DNA of 64,000 nucleotides from Collinsella aerofaciens. Lineage in GTDB: Bacteria > Actinomycetota > Coriobacteriia > Coriobacteriales > Coriobacteriaceae. The DNA is taken from contig NZ_JAHONA010000011.1 in the NCBI RefSeq assembly GCF_019131995.1, positions 1-64,000 of the forward strand, given 5' to 3'. Numbering within the stretch: the stretch's first letter is position 1; each line of letters opens with the position of its first letter. Both the position numbers and the translations under genes were made by a program. The notes under the pieces were generated by a model that was not told the origin of the DNA, searched no databases, and saw only the letters and a list, made by a program, of their open reading frames with translations. Shown piece by piece: positions 51,846-60,627 of the stretch.

Positions 51846-53963
51846 ATGGCATCTGCTGTGAAGCGTGACGGTCGCGCCGTGGTGACCACATGCGGGGGAT
51901 GCTATGCCGATTGCGCCTTTGCGGCACGCGTTGAGGACGGTCGCGTGGTGGCCGAGCTGCCGGTGCCGGGGCATCCGTGCGCGACGCGTGCGCTGTGTGC
52001 CCGCGGGCGGCATCGCCTGGCAATGCCGTTTGACGAGCGCGACCGGATTTTGCACCCCATGCGCCGACGAGCTGATGGCTCGGGGTTCGATGTGATTTCG
52101 TGGGACGAGGCGTTTGCCCAGATTGCCGAGCGCCTTTTGGGGATTGTTGACGAGCGCGGGCCCCGTGCACTGGGTATGACGCTCGGCGTGCCCTCGTTCG
52201 ACCGCTACTGGGCGCATCGTTTTATGCATGCGCTGGGCTCGCCCAACGTATACGGTGCCGACGGTGCCTGCGAGGTAAGCCGACTTACCGGTTGGGAGCA
52301 CAGCCTGGGCTATAGTCCCGCCTCCGACCTGGCGCATACCGATTGCATCATGTACCTGGGGCGTTCCATCGTCGATTCGTCGACGATGGGGGCCGTTGAT
52401 GCGCTCAACGATGCGCGCCGGCGCGGGGCGAAGATCATCGTGGTTGACCCCCGGCGCAGCGGTTCGGCCGCGCTTGCCGACCGCTGGCTGCGCGTGCGTC
52501 CCGGATGCGATCTGGCGTTGCTGCTGGGTATCGCACATGTGCTGGTAGCCGAGGACCTGTACGATCACGAGTTCGTTGCCCGCTATACCACGGGTTTTGA
52601 TGAGCTGGCGCAGGCGGCCAGTGCTTGGACGCCCGAGTGGGCCGAGTCGATGTGCGACGTGCCGGCCGCAGAGATTGTCGCTACGGCGCGCGAGCTAGCT
52701 GCCGCCGCGCCCGCCGCTGTGGTGGACGCGGGCTTTCATGGCGGCATCGGTATCGCGTATGCCAATAGCACCCAGACCGCGCGCGCTATTTGCTTGGTCG
52801 ATGTGCTGCTGGGCTGCATCGGACACGCGGGCGGCGCGCTCAACCCGCCCACGCCGCTTGTGTTGGGCGACCTCGATCCCGCACGCTTTGCGACGCCGCC
52901 GGTGCCATGCGGGCCCAAGCTGGGGTCCGAGCGCTATCCACTGGTCGATCCGGTGCGCGGCCTGTGCACGACCATCGGTCAGTCGATTCTTGCCGGCGAT
53001 TTGCGTGGGCTCATCGTCTATGCCAGTAACCCCGGTGCGGGCTATGGCAATGCGCAGGCTTGGTTGGGTATTTTGCAGCAGCTCGACTTGCTCGTGACGA
53101 TTGATATTCGCTGGTCCGAGACGGCGCGTGCTTCGGACTTCGTGCTGCCCGACGTGACGTATCTGGAGGCCGACCGCGGTGTGGGCACGGTCGTGGGCGC
53201 CAACGATGCGCGCGTGTTCTACCGCAATGCCGTGCTGCCCGTGCAGCATGACGACACGCGTCCCGGCCGGGAGATTTTTGCCGGTCTGGCGCAGGCGTGT
53301 GGCGTGGGCGAGTACTTCCAGTTTACGTCTGACGATCTGGCGGCTGCCCAGGTGGCGCCTTTTGGGATCAATCTGGACGAGCTCAAGGAGCGCGGCTGGG
53401 CCGACACGGGTGTTGCGTTGCCGTCGCGTACGGGCGATCCGGCGATTCCCTTGGATGGCGGCAAAATTGCGCTGGCAAGCGACGTATGGGAACGAGCCGG
53501 CCTGGGTCGTGTACCCAACTGGATCGCTCCCATGGTGGAGCCTAGCCTGGGGATGTTTCGCCTCATTAGCGGCAACCGTCCCTTTGAGTCGCATACCTCG
53601 CGTAGACTCGCGGCGGCCGGTGCCGCCGAGGCTGGATCGGATCTGGATGCCGTGCAGATGAATGCCGATGCCGCTGCGCGCATGGGCATTGCCGATGGCG
53701 AGGTCGTCGAGCTCGTGAGCGATATGGGCCGCGACCGCGTGCGCGTGGAGACGACGCCGTATCTGCATCCGGCGTGCATCTTCACCTCGGCCGCCCCCGG
53801 CGGGCGTTCGTTTGGCGCCGATGCCGGTGGCGCTCAAGCCTTGGGCGTGGGCCCGCTCGACCATACACCTTTGCGTTGGGACCCGTTGACGGGCGCCGCG
53901 CTCACCCAGGAAAACGCCGTTCGCGTGGAAAAGATCGCGGCGCGCGAGGATAATAACGAGTAA
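51846..53963 (+). CDS. Molybdopterin oxidoreductase (DMSO reductase family), Cys-type, unassigned substrate
   Basis: 705 residues. The N-terminus has CGGCYADCAF and a fourth Cys in ALCARG for a [4Fe-4S] cluster; the bis-MGD domains follow (IIVVDPRRSGSAALADRWLR, then VLPDVTYLEADRG and FRLISGNRPFESHTSRRL). The likely Mo ligand is Cys in GADGACEVSRLTG, so not selenocysteine. No ferredoxin or membrane partner subunit is adjacent, which is unusual. It sits between focA and selA, so a formate- or sulfur-related role is possible. The ATG at 51846 has AAAGGGG upstream. Confidence 0.8.
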   Translation: MASAVKRDGRAVVTTCGGCYADCAFAARVEDGRVVAELPVPGHPCATRALCARGRHRLAMPFDERDRILHPMRRRADGSGFDVISWDEAFAQIAERLLGIVDERGPRALGMTLGVPSFDRYWAHRFMHALGSPNVYGADGACEVSRLTGWEHSLGYSPASDLAHTDCIMYLGRSIVDSSTMGAVDALNDARRRGAKIIVVDPRRSGSAALADRWLRVRPGCDLALLLGIAHVLVAEDLYDHEFVARYTTGFDELAQAASAWTPEWAESMCDVPAAEIVATARELAAAAPAAVVDAGFHGGIGIAYANSTQTARAICLVDVLLGCIGHAGGALNPPTPLVLGDLDPARFATPPVPCGPKLGSERYPLVDPVRGLCTTIGQSILAGDLRGLIVYASNPGAGYGNAQAWLGILQQLDLLVTIDIRWSETARASDFVLPDVTYLEADRGVGTVVGANDARVFYRNAVLPVQHDDTRPGREIFAGLAQACGVGEYFQFTSDDLAAAQVAPFGINLDELKERGWADTGVALPSRTGDPAIPLDGGKIALASDVWERAGLGRVPNWIAPMVEPSLGMFRLISGNRPFESHTSRRLAAAGAAEAGSDLDAVQMNADAAARMGIADGEVVELVSDMGRDRVRVETTPYLHPACIFTSAAPGGRSFGADAGGAQALGVGPLDHTPLRWDPLTGAALTQENAVRVEKIAAREDNNE

Positions 53964-54015
53964 TTGACTCAGCTGATGTATTCGACTGATCCACGTTTCT
54001 TTTGAAAGGCCGCAC

Positions 54016-55473
54016 ATGAGCGATAGCCAGAACATGTCCGATGAGGTGCGCGCCCGCCTGCGCGCCATTCCTTCCGTCAACGAGCTGCTTGCCGAGTGGC
54101 CTGTTGTGAAGGCGGCGGGGGAGACCTGCGACGCGGTGGCGCATGCCGCCGTCACGGCCGAGCTCGACGAGGAGCGCGCCGCCATTCGCGCCGGTGCTGC
54201 CCCGCGCTCTAAGCGCGAACTAGCCTCGGCCATCGAGTGGCGTGCGCACCGCTCTGCGTTGCCGAGCCTGCGCCCTGCCGTCAACGCTACGGGCGTGGTC
54301 ATCCACACCAACTTGGGCCGCGCCCCGCTCGCGGAGTCGGCCGCCAAGGCCGTGGCCGAGGTTGCGCGCGGGTATAGCACGCTCGAGTACAGCGTCGACA
54401 CCTGTTCGCGTGGGTCGCGTAAGGAGCACGCTGCGCAGCTGATCCGCTCACTCACCGGTGCTGAGGACGCGCTCGTGGTCAACAACAACGCCGCCGCGGT
54501 GCTGCTGGTGCTGGCGTCCCATGCCGCAGGCAAGGAGGTCATCGTGAGCCGCGGCGAGCTCGTCGAGATTGGCGGCAGCTTCCGTATTCCCGATGTCATG
54601 GCGGCTTCGGGCGCCAAGCTCGTCGAAGTCGGAGCCACCAACCGCACGCACCTTGCCGATTACGAGCGCGCTATCACGCCCGATACGGCCATGATCCTCA
54701 AGGTCCATCCTTCCAACTACCGCATTGAGGGCTTTCACGAGGAAGTGAGCTCCAAAGAGCTTGCCGCGCTGGCGCATAAGCATGGCCTGCTGTTCTACGA
54801 GGACCAGGGCTCGGGCGCGCTGATGCCCGACGATATCCTGGTTCGCGGCGGCGAGGAGACCACGCCGACCTCGGTTGCCGCTGGGCTCGACATCGTGTCG
54901 TGCTCGGGCGACAAGCTGCTCGGTGCCGCTCAGGCTGGCATCATCATGGGTCGTCGCGACCTGATTCAGGCCTGCGGCGAGCACCCACTCATGCGCGCCC
55001 TGCGCCCCGGCAAACTGGCGCTGACCGCGCTCGAGGCCACGCTGCGTATCTACATGGATGGCGCCGATGTTGCCCATCGCGACATTCCGGTGCTCAACAT
55101 GCTCACGCTCCCGCAGGCTCATCTGGAGCGTCGTGCCCGCAAGCTGCGCGATCGTATGGTCGCCGGGCTCGATAAGGCCGGCTGCCCGTGCGCCGTTCAG
55201 GTGGAGATCGTCGAGGAATCCTCGACCCCCGGTGGCGGCTCGCTGCCTACCGTGGAGCTGCCCACGATGTGCGTGGCCGTGCGTCTTGTTGACGCGCGCC
55301 TGACGGTCGATGCGCTCAAGTGCTCGCTTGTCCAGGACTTCGACACGCCGGTCGTCACGCGCGCCTCGCACGATCGCATTTTGTTTGACGTCCGTACGCT
55401 TGTGGGCGACCGCGATATCGAGACTGCGGCGTCGACGCTTGCCGCGTGCGTTGAGAAGGCGATTGCTCGATGA
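54016..55473 (+). CDS. selA: L-seryl-tRNA(Sec) selenium transferase
   Basis: 485 residues. The PLP lysine is Lys300 in SCSGDKLLGAAQAGIIMGRR; VNATGVVIHTNLGRAPLAES, EYSVDTCSRGSRKEHAAQLI and the KVHPSNYRIEGFHEEVSSKE stretch are typical SelA. It converts Ser-tRNA(Sec) to Sec-tRNA(Sec) using selenophosphate. The ATG at 54016 follows GAAAGG. The stop overlaps the selB start by 4 bp. Confidence 0.95.
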   Translation: MSDSQNMSDEVRARLRAIPSVNELLAEWPVVKAAGETCDAVAHAAVTAELDEERAAIRAGAAPRSKRELASAIEWRAHRSALPSLRPAVNATGVVIHTNLGRAPLAESAAKAVAEVARGYSTLEYSVDTCSRGSRKEHAAQLIRSLTGAEDALVVNNNAAAVLLVLASHAAGKEVIVSRGELVEIGGSFRIPDVMAASGAKLVEVGATNRTHLADYERAITPDTAMILKVHPSNYRIEGFHEEVSSKELAALAHKHGLLFYEDQGSGALMPDDILVRGGEETTPTSVAAGLDIVSCSGDKLLGAAQAGIIMGRRDLIQACGEHPLMRALRPGKLALTALEATLRIYMDGADVAHRDIPVLNMLTLPQAHLERRARKLRDRMVAGLDKAGCPCAVQVEIVEESSTPGGGSLPTVELPTMCVAVRLVDARLTVDALKCSLVQDFDTPVVTRASHDRILFDVRTLVGDRDIETAASTLAACVEKAIAR

Positions 55474-57437
55474 GTGAGGTCAAAGCGCTGGTGGAGTGTC
55501 CCGTTATCGTAGGTACGGCGGGACATGTCGACCACGGTAAGTCGGCACTGATCGAGGTGCTGACCGGCAAGAATCCCGACCGCCTGGAAGTTGAGCGCCG
55601 TCGCGGCATGACCGTTGAGCTTGGCTTTGGCGAGCTGGCGTTGCCGAGTGGCAAGATCGTTGGTCTGGTCGACGTGCCGGGCCACGCGCATTACTTGCGC
55701 GCCATGGTGCAGGGCGCCACGGGCATTGATGTTGCCGTGTTGGTGGTATCGGCCGTCGAGGGCGTGATGCCCCAGACCCGCGAGCACGTGCATGTGCTGG
55801 AGCTGCTGGGCGTCACGCATATGGTGGTGGCGCTGACGATGTGCGACTTGGCCGATAGCGAGATGACCGAGCTTGCCGAGCTCGACGTCGATGATTTTTT
55901 GTCGGACACCGTGTTTGCGGGCGCGTCGATTGTCCCCGTGTCGTCCAAGACAGGCGAGGGGATTGGCGCGCTGCTGGCCGCGCTTGACGATCGGGTTGGT
56001 ACCTGCTGGGATTCCTGCCGCGACCGTGCCGAGCGCACCGATGCCGCGCCGCGCTTGCCGATTGACCGCTGCTTTACGATCAAGGGCGCCGGCACCGTCG
56101 TGACGGGAACGCTGCACGATGCGCCGGTTGCGGTGGGCGATGAGCTCGTCGCGCTGCCGTCGCGCACGGCCTGCCGCGTACGCGGGATCCAAGTGCATGG
56201 CGACACGCAGCGGGCGCTGCCCGGTCAGCGCGTGGCGCTCAACCTGGTGGGCGATGGCGTCGCTGCGCTCGATCGCGGTGAGATGCTCGGCGTGGAGGGT
56301 CGCTTAGGCCAGACGCTGCGCTTTATGATGGCGTTTACGTATTTGGGTCGCGAGGGAGCCAAGCCGCGTGTGCTCGAGTCGGGTGCGCGCGTGCACGTGA
56401 TGGCCGGTACGGCCGAGGTCGTCGGCCGCATCATGTTCATGGAGGGCGAGGCCCCCATGGCGGTGGGCGAGACCCGTACCGTGCAGGTGCGCTTGGAGGA
56501 ACCGCTGCCGCTGCGTGCCGGCGACCATGCCGTGGTGCTGTCCTATTCGCCGGTCATGCTCATCGGCGGCGGGCGCGTGCTGCTTTCGCGCTGCCGTCGC
56601 TCGCGCGAACTTACTGAGGGGGAGCGCGCGCTGCTTGCAGCGCTTGAGGCCGGCGATGCCGTCGCTGGTGTGGACGCGTGGCTGGCGCTGCAGATGTTGC
56701 CAGTCGTGGTAGCCGACGTTGCCGCGGCGCTAGATCTGCTTTCCGGTGAGGCCGATGCCGCGCTGAAAGAGTTGGTGGCGCGAGGTGCTGTTTGCGAGCT
56801 TGCCGGCTCGGGCGATGCGCTGTATGTGAATGCTGCCGCGCTCGATGCCGCCATGGACGTGCTGGCGGCGACTCTGACCGCTATGCACGCGGCTGCCCCC
56901 AAGGAGACGGGCTTTACGCCCGGCGCCGTTGCCCATGCTGCGTGGCCTGCCGCTGACGATGCAGTTGCCGCAGCCCTGATTTCCGAGGGCTGCTCGCGCG
57001 GCGTGTGCGCCGCCGAGGGGGCCGAGGTGTTCGACCCGCACTCCGCTGCCGCCGCGGCGCGTGTGGTGCACGAGGCTTGCGAGCGCATCGTTTCCTTGTT
57101 GGACGAAGCTGGCCTCGATGCGCCGACGCTGCCAGAGGTAGGCGAGCAACTACAGCTCGATCGCGACACCATGACGCGTGCCCTGCGCGAGCTTTCGCTC
57201 AACCGCTCCATCGTAAAGATCGAGCGTGATGTGGCCCTGTCTGCTGCCGCTGAGGCCCACGCGCGTGAGCTCGTCGCCTCTGCCATTGCCGACGCCGGCG
57301 GTGCTGCCACTACGAGCGTGCTGCGCGAGGCGCTGGGCGTGTCGCGCAAGCGTGCCATCAGCATCTTGGAACACCTGGATGCCGTGCGCTTTACGGTGCT
57401 CGACAAGGAAGCCGGCGGCCTGCGCTCCCTGCGCTAG
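55470..57437 (+). CDS. selB: Selenocysteine-specific elongation factor
   Basis: 655 residues. The GTPase core has GTAGHVDHGKSALIEVLTG, RRGMTVELGFGEL and DVPGHAHYLRAM; the base-recognition motif reads TMCD instead of NKxD. Domains II and III follow, then C-terminal winged-helix domains (to about residue 655) that bind the SECIS. The HLDAVRFT end is standard. It overlaps selA by 4 bp, and tRNA-Sec begins 36 nt after its stop, so the core decoding machinery is one block. Confidence 0.95.
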   Translation: MSEVKALVECPVIVGTAGHVDHGKSALIEVLTGKNPDRLEVERRRGMTVELGFGELALPSGKIVGLVDVPGHAHYLRAMVQGATGIDVAVLVVSAVEGVMPQTREHVHVLELLGVTHMVVALTMCDLADSEMTELAELDVDDFLSDTVFAGASIVPVSSKTGEGIGALLAALDDRVGTCWDSCRDRAERTDAAPRLPIDRCFTIKGAGTVVTGTLHDAPVAVGDELVALPSRTACRVRGIQVHGDTQRALPGQRVALNLVGDGVAALDRGEMLGVEGRLGQTLRFMMAFTYLGREGAKPRVLESGARVHVMAGTAEVVGRIMFMEGEAPMAVGETRTVQVRLEEPLPLRAGDHAVVLSYSPVMLIGGGRVLLSRCRRSRELTEGERALLAALEAGDAVAGVDAWLALQMLPVVVADVAAALDLLSGEADAALKELVARGAVCELAGSGDALYVNAAALDAAMDVLAATLTAMHAAAPKETGFTPGAVAHAAWPAADDAVAAALISEGCSRGVCAAEGAEVFDPHSAAAAARVVHEACERIVSLLDEAGLDAPTLPEVGEQLQLDRDTMTRALRELSLNRSIVKIERDVALSAAAEAHARELVASAIADAGGAATTSVLREALGVSRKRAISILEHLDAVRFTVLDKEAGGLRSLR

Positions 57438-57473
57438 ATTGGCTGCTCGGTTTGGTAAAATACCTCCGCACTT

Positions 57474-57570
57474 GGGAACGGATGGGCTCCGGTGGGCTCC
57501 GCGGTCCTCAAAACCGTTGCGAGGCGTGCAAAACGTCTTGGATGTGTTCGATTCACATACGTTCCCGCCA
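57474..57570 (+). tRNA. selC: tRNA-Sec (anticodon TCA)
   Basis: 97 nt including CCA. The acceptor GGGAACG pairs with CGTTCCC, the 6-bp D stem is GGGCTC/GGGCTC with a four-base CGGT loop, and the anticodon stem GCGGT/ACCGT holds loop CCTCAAA, giving TCA at 57508-57510. A long variable arm (about 57518-57540) and the T arm ATGTG-TTCGATT-CACAT follow. The short D-loop with extended D stem and long variable arm are tRNA-Sec hallmarks. The eighth acceptor pair would be G-A, unlike E. coli's paired position. Confidence 0.93.
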
Positions 57571-57724
57571 CACGCTACCAGCGCTTTTGTGCTCGCGGTC
57601 TTGCTGCGTGCCGCAAAGGCGCTGTTTTGTTTTTGCACGAGCTTTTCGTAGCGCCGCTATTTCGGCGGCGGTATTTAGCTTCGTGCACAGGGTTTCGAGC
57701 ATGCCGATGGGGGTGTTTTGCCGT

Positions 57725-58357
57725 ATGACTACCGTAAGACGAGCCGATCTTTCTTGCGTCGTCCAGGCGGGCGGGCTGTCGTCGCGCATGGGTTGCGACA
57801 AGGCGCGGATGTTGTTTTGCGGCGAGCTGCTCATCGAGCGCGTGCTGGGTCGGCTGGCGCCAGTTGCCGGCGAGTTAGTCGTGACGACTTCGCGTCCCAG
57901 CGAGCTTGTCTATCTTGAGCAGCGCGCGTTTGGCGGTCTGGTGCCGCGAATAGTGTCGGACCTTGAGGGGCCGGCGGGTGCCATGCGCGGCATCGCGAGC
58001 TCGTTGGCCGCGGCCCGATTGCCGCTCGTGGCGATCGTCGCCTGCGATATGCCGTTTGTCTCGCCGGAACTCATCGGCGCGCTTGCCGATCATGTTGAGG
58101 CCGAGGCGCTCGATGTGTGCGTGCCGCGCGAGGAGCGGGGGATTGAGCCGCTTTGCGCCGTCTGGCGCCGTGACGCGTGTGCGCCGGTTGCCCAAGAGCT
58201 GCTCTCCTGCGACCGCCAACGCATTCGCTGCCTGATCAATCGCGTTCAGGCCGGTTATATGGATGAGCCGCAGATCGTTAAGGCCGCCGGCTCCACGCTC
58301 TGCTTCGAGAACGTCAATACACCCGAGGAGTTTGCGGCAGCCGAGCTGCTCGCCTAG
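57725..58357 (+). CDS. mobA: Molybdenum cofactor guanylyltransferase
   Basis: 210 residues. The nucleotide-binding loop VVQAGGLSSRMGCDKARMLF, the VAIVACDMPFVSPELIGALA segment and REERGIEPLCAVWRRDAC identify MobA. It attaches GMP to molybdopterin to form the bis-MGD cofactor used by FdhF and the 51846 enzyme. The ATG at 57725 is the natural start; the frame is open upstream through tRNA-Sec by chance. The 150 bp between tRNA-Sec and mobA show nothing clear. Confidence 0.88.
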   Translation: MTTVRRADLSCVVQAGGLSSRMGCDKARMLFCGELLIERVLGRLAPVAGELVVTTSRPSELVYLEQRAFGGLVPRIVSDLEGPAGAMRGIASSLAAARLPLVAIVACDMPFVSPELIGALADHVEAEALDVCVPREERGIEPLCAVWRRDACAPVAQELLSCDRQRIRCLINRVQAGYMDEPQIVKAAGSTLCFENVNTPEEFAAAELLA

Positions 58358-58372
58358 ACGATGGGAGATGCC

Positions 58373-58768
58373 ATGTCTCACGATATTTGCCCCGACACGG
58401 GAGAGCCTTGCACTTGCGACGGGTCCGAACCCTGTACCTGCGGTTGCGGTGGCTGTGGGCATACCGCGGAAGAGGAAGCGGCCGCCGCGGCGTATCGTGA
58501 GGCACACCGCGGCGACCCGTCCGGTGATGCCCTCGACCACGAACGCAAGATCATCGTATCGTTCGACAGCACCTTCGATGTGATGGAATGTGAGCAGCTG
58601 TGCCTGGATGCCGGCGTGCCCGGGCGCATTATGCCTTTGCCCGGCTCCATTACCGCAGGTTGCGGCCTGTGCTGGGCCATGTCGTTCTCGGGCGATGCGC
58701 TTGCCGCCTTCCGCGCTGCCACCGAAGGCCGCATAACCCCCGCCGACTATCATCAGCTCGTCCTCTAG
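58373..58768 (+). CDS. DUF3343 protein with cysteine-rich N-terminus
   Basis: 131 residues. The first 33 residues contain eight cysteines (CPDTGEPCTCDGSEPCTCGC then GGCG), a likely metal-binding segment. The C-terminal domain is DUF3343-like: VMECEQLCLDAGVPGRIMPL, then AGCGLCWAMSF, matching the 30578 protein. It directly follows mobA and is near selAB and tRNA-Sec, supporting a selenium or metal carrier role. The ATG at 58373 has GGGA upstream; an ATG at 58361 is also possible. Confidence 0.75.
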   Translation: MSHDICPDTGEPCTCDGSEPCTCGCGGCGHTAEEEAAAAAYREAHRGDPSGDALDHERKIIVSFDSTFDVMECEQLCLDAGVPGRIMPLPGSITAGCGLCWAMSFSGDALAAFRAATEGRITPADYHQLVL

Positions 58769-58776
58769 CCGTCAAC

Positions 58777-58811
58777 ACCACCACATTGGGGACAGGCACC
58801 TTTGTGGTGGT
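58777..58811 (+). terminator. Palindromic terminator-like element
   Basis: ACCACCACA and TGTGGTGGT form a 9-bp stem around a 17-nt loop containing GGGGACAGGC, then TTTGG. It ends the mobA/DUF3343 unit. The GGGGACAG loop resembles other intergenic palindromes. The rest of 58812-59025 is AT-rich and probably holds the gdhA promoter. Confidence 0.5.
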
Positions 58812-59025
58812 TTGGAACACGTGGACGAAACAGGTTTGAAACACGGGTTTTGCGCGTCAGGCACTCAAAAACGCTTCTACCTGCATCGTAATCAAAACGA
58901 AACATCTGCTCGTCGGCTTATGCGAAACTTTGCTGCAACAGTGCGATATTATCCATACTCGATAAAGCTCGCGGCGTATGAGGCGCCGCGAACGACACCT
59001 TTCTTTTCCATCAATTGGAGGAAGC

Positions 59026-60381
59026 ATGAGCTACACGCAGAAAGTTCTCGACGAGCTCAAGGCCCGCTATCCCGAGCAGCCTGAGTTCATCCAGGCCGCG
59101 ACCGAGATCCTCGGCACCATCCAGCCGGCGCTCGACGCCCATCCCGAGTACGAGGAGGCCGCCCTGCTTGAGCGCCTCGTCGAGCCCGAGCGCATCGTTA
59201 TGTTCCGTGTCCCCTGGGTCGATGACCAGGGAAAGGTCCAGGTCAACCGCGGCTATCGTGTCGAGTTCAACTCTGCCATTGGACCCTACAAGGGCGGTCT
59301 GCGCTTTAACCCGACGGTCACCCTGGGTATGCTCAAGTTCCTGGGTCTGGAGCAGATCCTCAAGAACAGCCTGACCACCCTTCCCATGGGCGGCGGCAAG
59401 GGCGGCTCCGACTTTGACCCCAAGGGCAAGTCCAACAACGAGATCATGCACTTCTGCCAGTCCTTCATGACCGAGCTCTATCGCCATATTGGCCCCAACA
59501 CCGACGTTCCCGCCGGCGACCTGGGCGTTGGCGGCCGCGAGGTTGCCTACATGTTCGGTCAGTACAAGCGCCTGACCAACGAGTGGACCGGCGTCCTTAC
59601 CGGCAAGGGCCTCTCCTTTGGCGGCTCGCTCGCCCGTACCGAGGCCACCGGCTACGGTCTGGTCTACTTTGTGGATGAGTACCTCAAGAGCCGCGGCGAC
59701 TCCTTCGAGGGCAAGAACGTCGTCGTTCACGGCTCCGGTAACGTCGCCATCTACGCGGTCCAGAAGGTCTCTCAGCTCGGCGGCAAGGTGCTGGCCTGCT
59801 CCGACACCCATGGCTGGGTCGAGGATCCCGACGGCATCGACTACACCGTGCTCGAGCATGTCTACAACAAGAAGCGCTCCGGCCACGACAAGGGCGTCAC
59901 GCTCGCTATGTACGTCGACGAGAAGCCCAATGCCACGTGGCACGAGGGCGACGGCCGCGGCGTGTGGCAGCTGCCCTGTGACATCGCGCTGCCCTGCGCT
60001 CGCGAGAACACGCTGCTGCTCGAGGACGCCCAGGCGCTCGTCGCCAACGGCTGCAAGGTGGTCGGCGAGGGCGCGAACATGCCCACGACCATCGAGGCCA
60101 CGACCTACTTCCAGGAGAACGGCGTCGCCTTTATGCCCGGTAAGGCTGCCAACGCCGGCGGCGTGCTCGTGTCCGGCCTGGAGATGAGCCAGAACGCCGA
60201 GCACCTGTCCTGGACCTTCGAGGAGGTCGACGGCAAGCTCGAGCAGCTCATGCGCGGTATGTTCCACAACGTGGACGACACCGCCATGAAGTACGGCGAG
60301 GAGGGCAACTTCGTCATGGGCGCCAACATCGCCGGCTTCCTGAAGGTTGCCGACGCCATGCTCGCCCAGGGCGTCTGCTAA
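59026..60381 (+). CDS. gdhA: Glutamate dehydrogenase
   Basis: 451 residues, the typical size of hexameric bacterial GDH. The catalytic lysine region is PMGGGKGGSDFDPKGKSNNE, preceded by GPYKGGLRFNPTV; DVPAGDLGVGGREVAYMFGQ and the Rossmann segment VVVHGSGNVAIYAVQK follow. It interconverts 2-oxoglutarate, ammonia and glutamate; NADP versus NAD preference cannot be read with certainty. The ATG at 59026 has TTGGAGGAAG upstream. A strong terminator follows. Confidence 0.95.
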   Translation: MSYTQKVLDELKARYPEQPEFIQAATEILGTIQPALDAHPEYEEAALLERLVEPERIVMFRVPWVDDQGKVQVNRGYRVEFNSAIGPYKGGLRFNPTVTLGMLKFLGLEQILKNSLTTLPMGGGKGGSDFDPKGKSNNEIMHFCQSFMTELYRHIGPNTDVPAGDLGVGGREVAYMFGQYKRLTNEWTGVLTGKGLSFGGSLARTEATGYGLVYFVDEYLKSRGDSFEGKNVVVHGSGNVAIYAVQKVSQLGGKVLACSDTHGWVEDPDGIDYTVLEHVYNKKRSGHDKGVTLAMYVDEKPNATWHEGDGRGVWQLPCDIALPCARENTLLLEDAQALVANGCKVVGEGANMPTTIEATTYFQENGVAFMPGKAANAGGVLVSGLEMSQNAEHLSWTFEEVDGKLEQLMRGMFHNVDDTAMKYGEEGNFVMGANIAGFLKVADAMLAQGVC

Positions 60382-60405
60382 ACCCTGCCTGACATAGCAT
60401 TCGAT

Positions 60406-60438
60406 AAGGCTCCCAGTCACCTTGGCTGGGAGCCTTTT
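60406..60438 (+). terminator. gdhA terminator
   Basis: AAGGCTCCCAG and CTGGGAGCCTT form an 11-bp perfect stem with an 8-nt loop, followed by TTCT. Confidence 0.85.
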
Positions 60439-60450
60439 CTATCCCGGAGG

Positions 60451-60556
60451 CGTGGGACAAATTAATCAGTAGCTCTTGTCCCAGGTACGATAGTTAGTTC
60501 GAGCTTGTTGCCGCAAGCGACCCTGGGACAAAAACTACTGATAAATTTGTCCCACG
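60451..60556. repeat. Two-tier nested palindrome with four GGGACAA boxes
   Basis: Outer arms CGTGGGACAAATT and AATTTGTCCCACG pair, then ATCAGTAG/CTACTGAT, then inner TTGTCCCAGG/CCTGGGACAA, closing on a small GCTTG-TTGCCG-CAAGC hairpin. The motif GGGACAA or its complement therefore occurs four times. It fills most of the gap before the hydroxylase operon. A partial copy of one arm is near 9950-9965, upstream of metY. It could be an operator array or a dispersed palindromic element. Confidence 0.7.
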
Positions 60557-60627
60557 TGGCGTTCTTGTCGTTCGACGGCGCGCGGCCCCTCGTTTGGTAC
60601 ACTTGAAGGTACTGGACAAGTGAAGAG

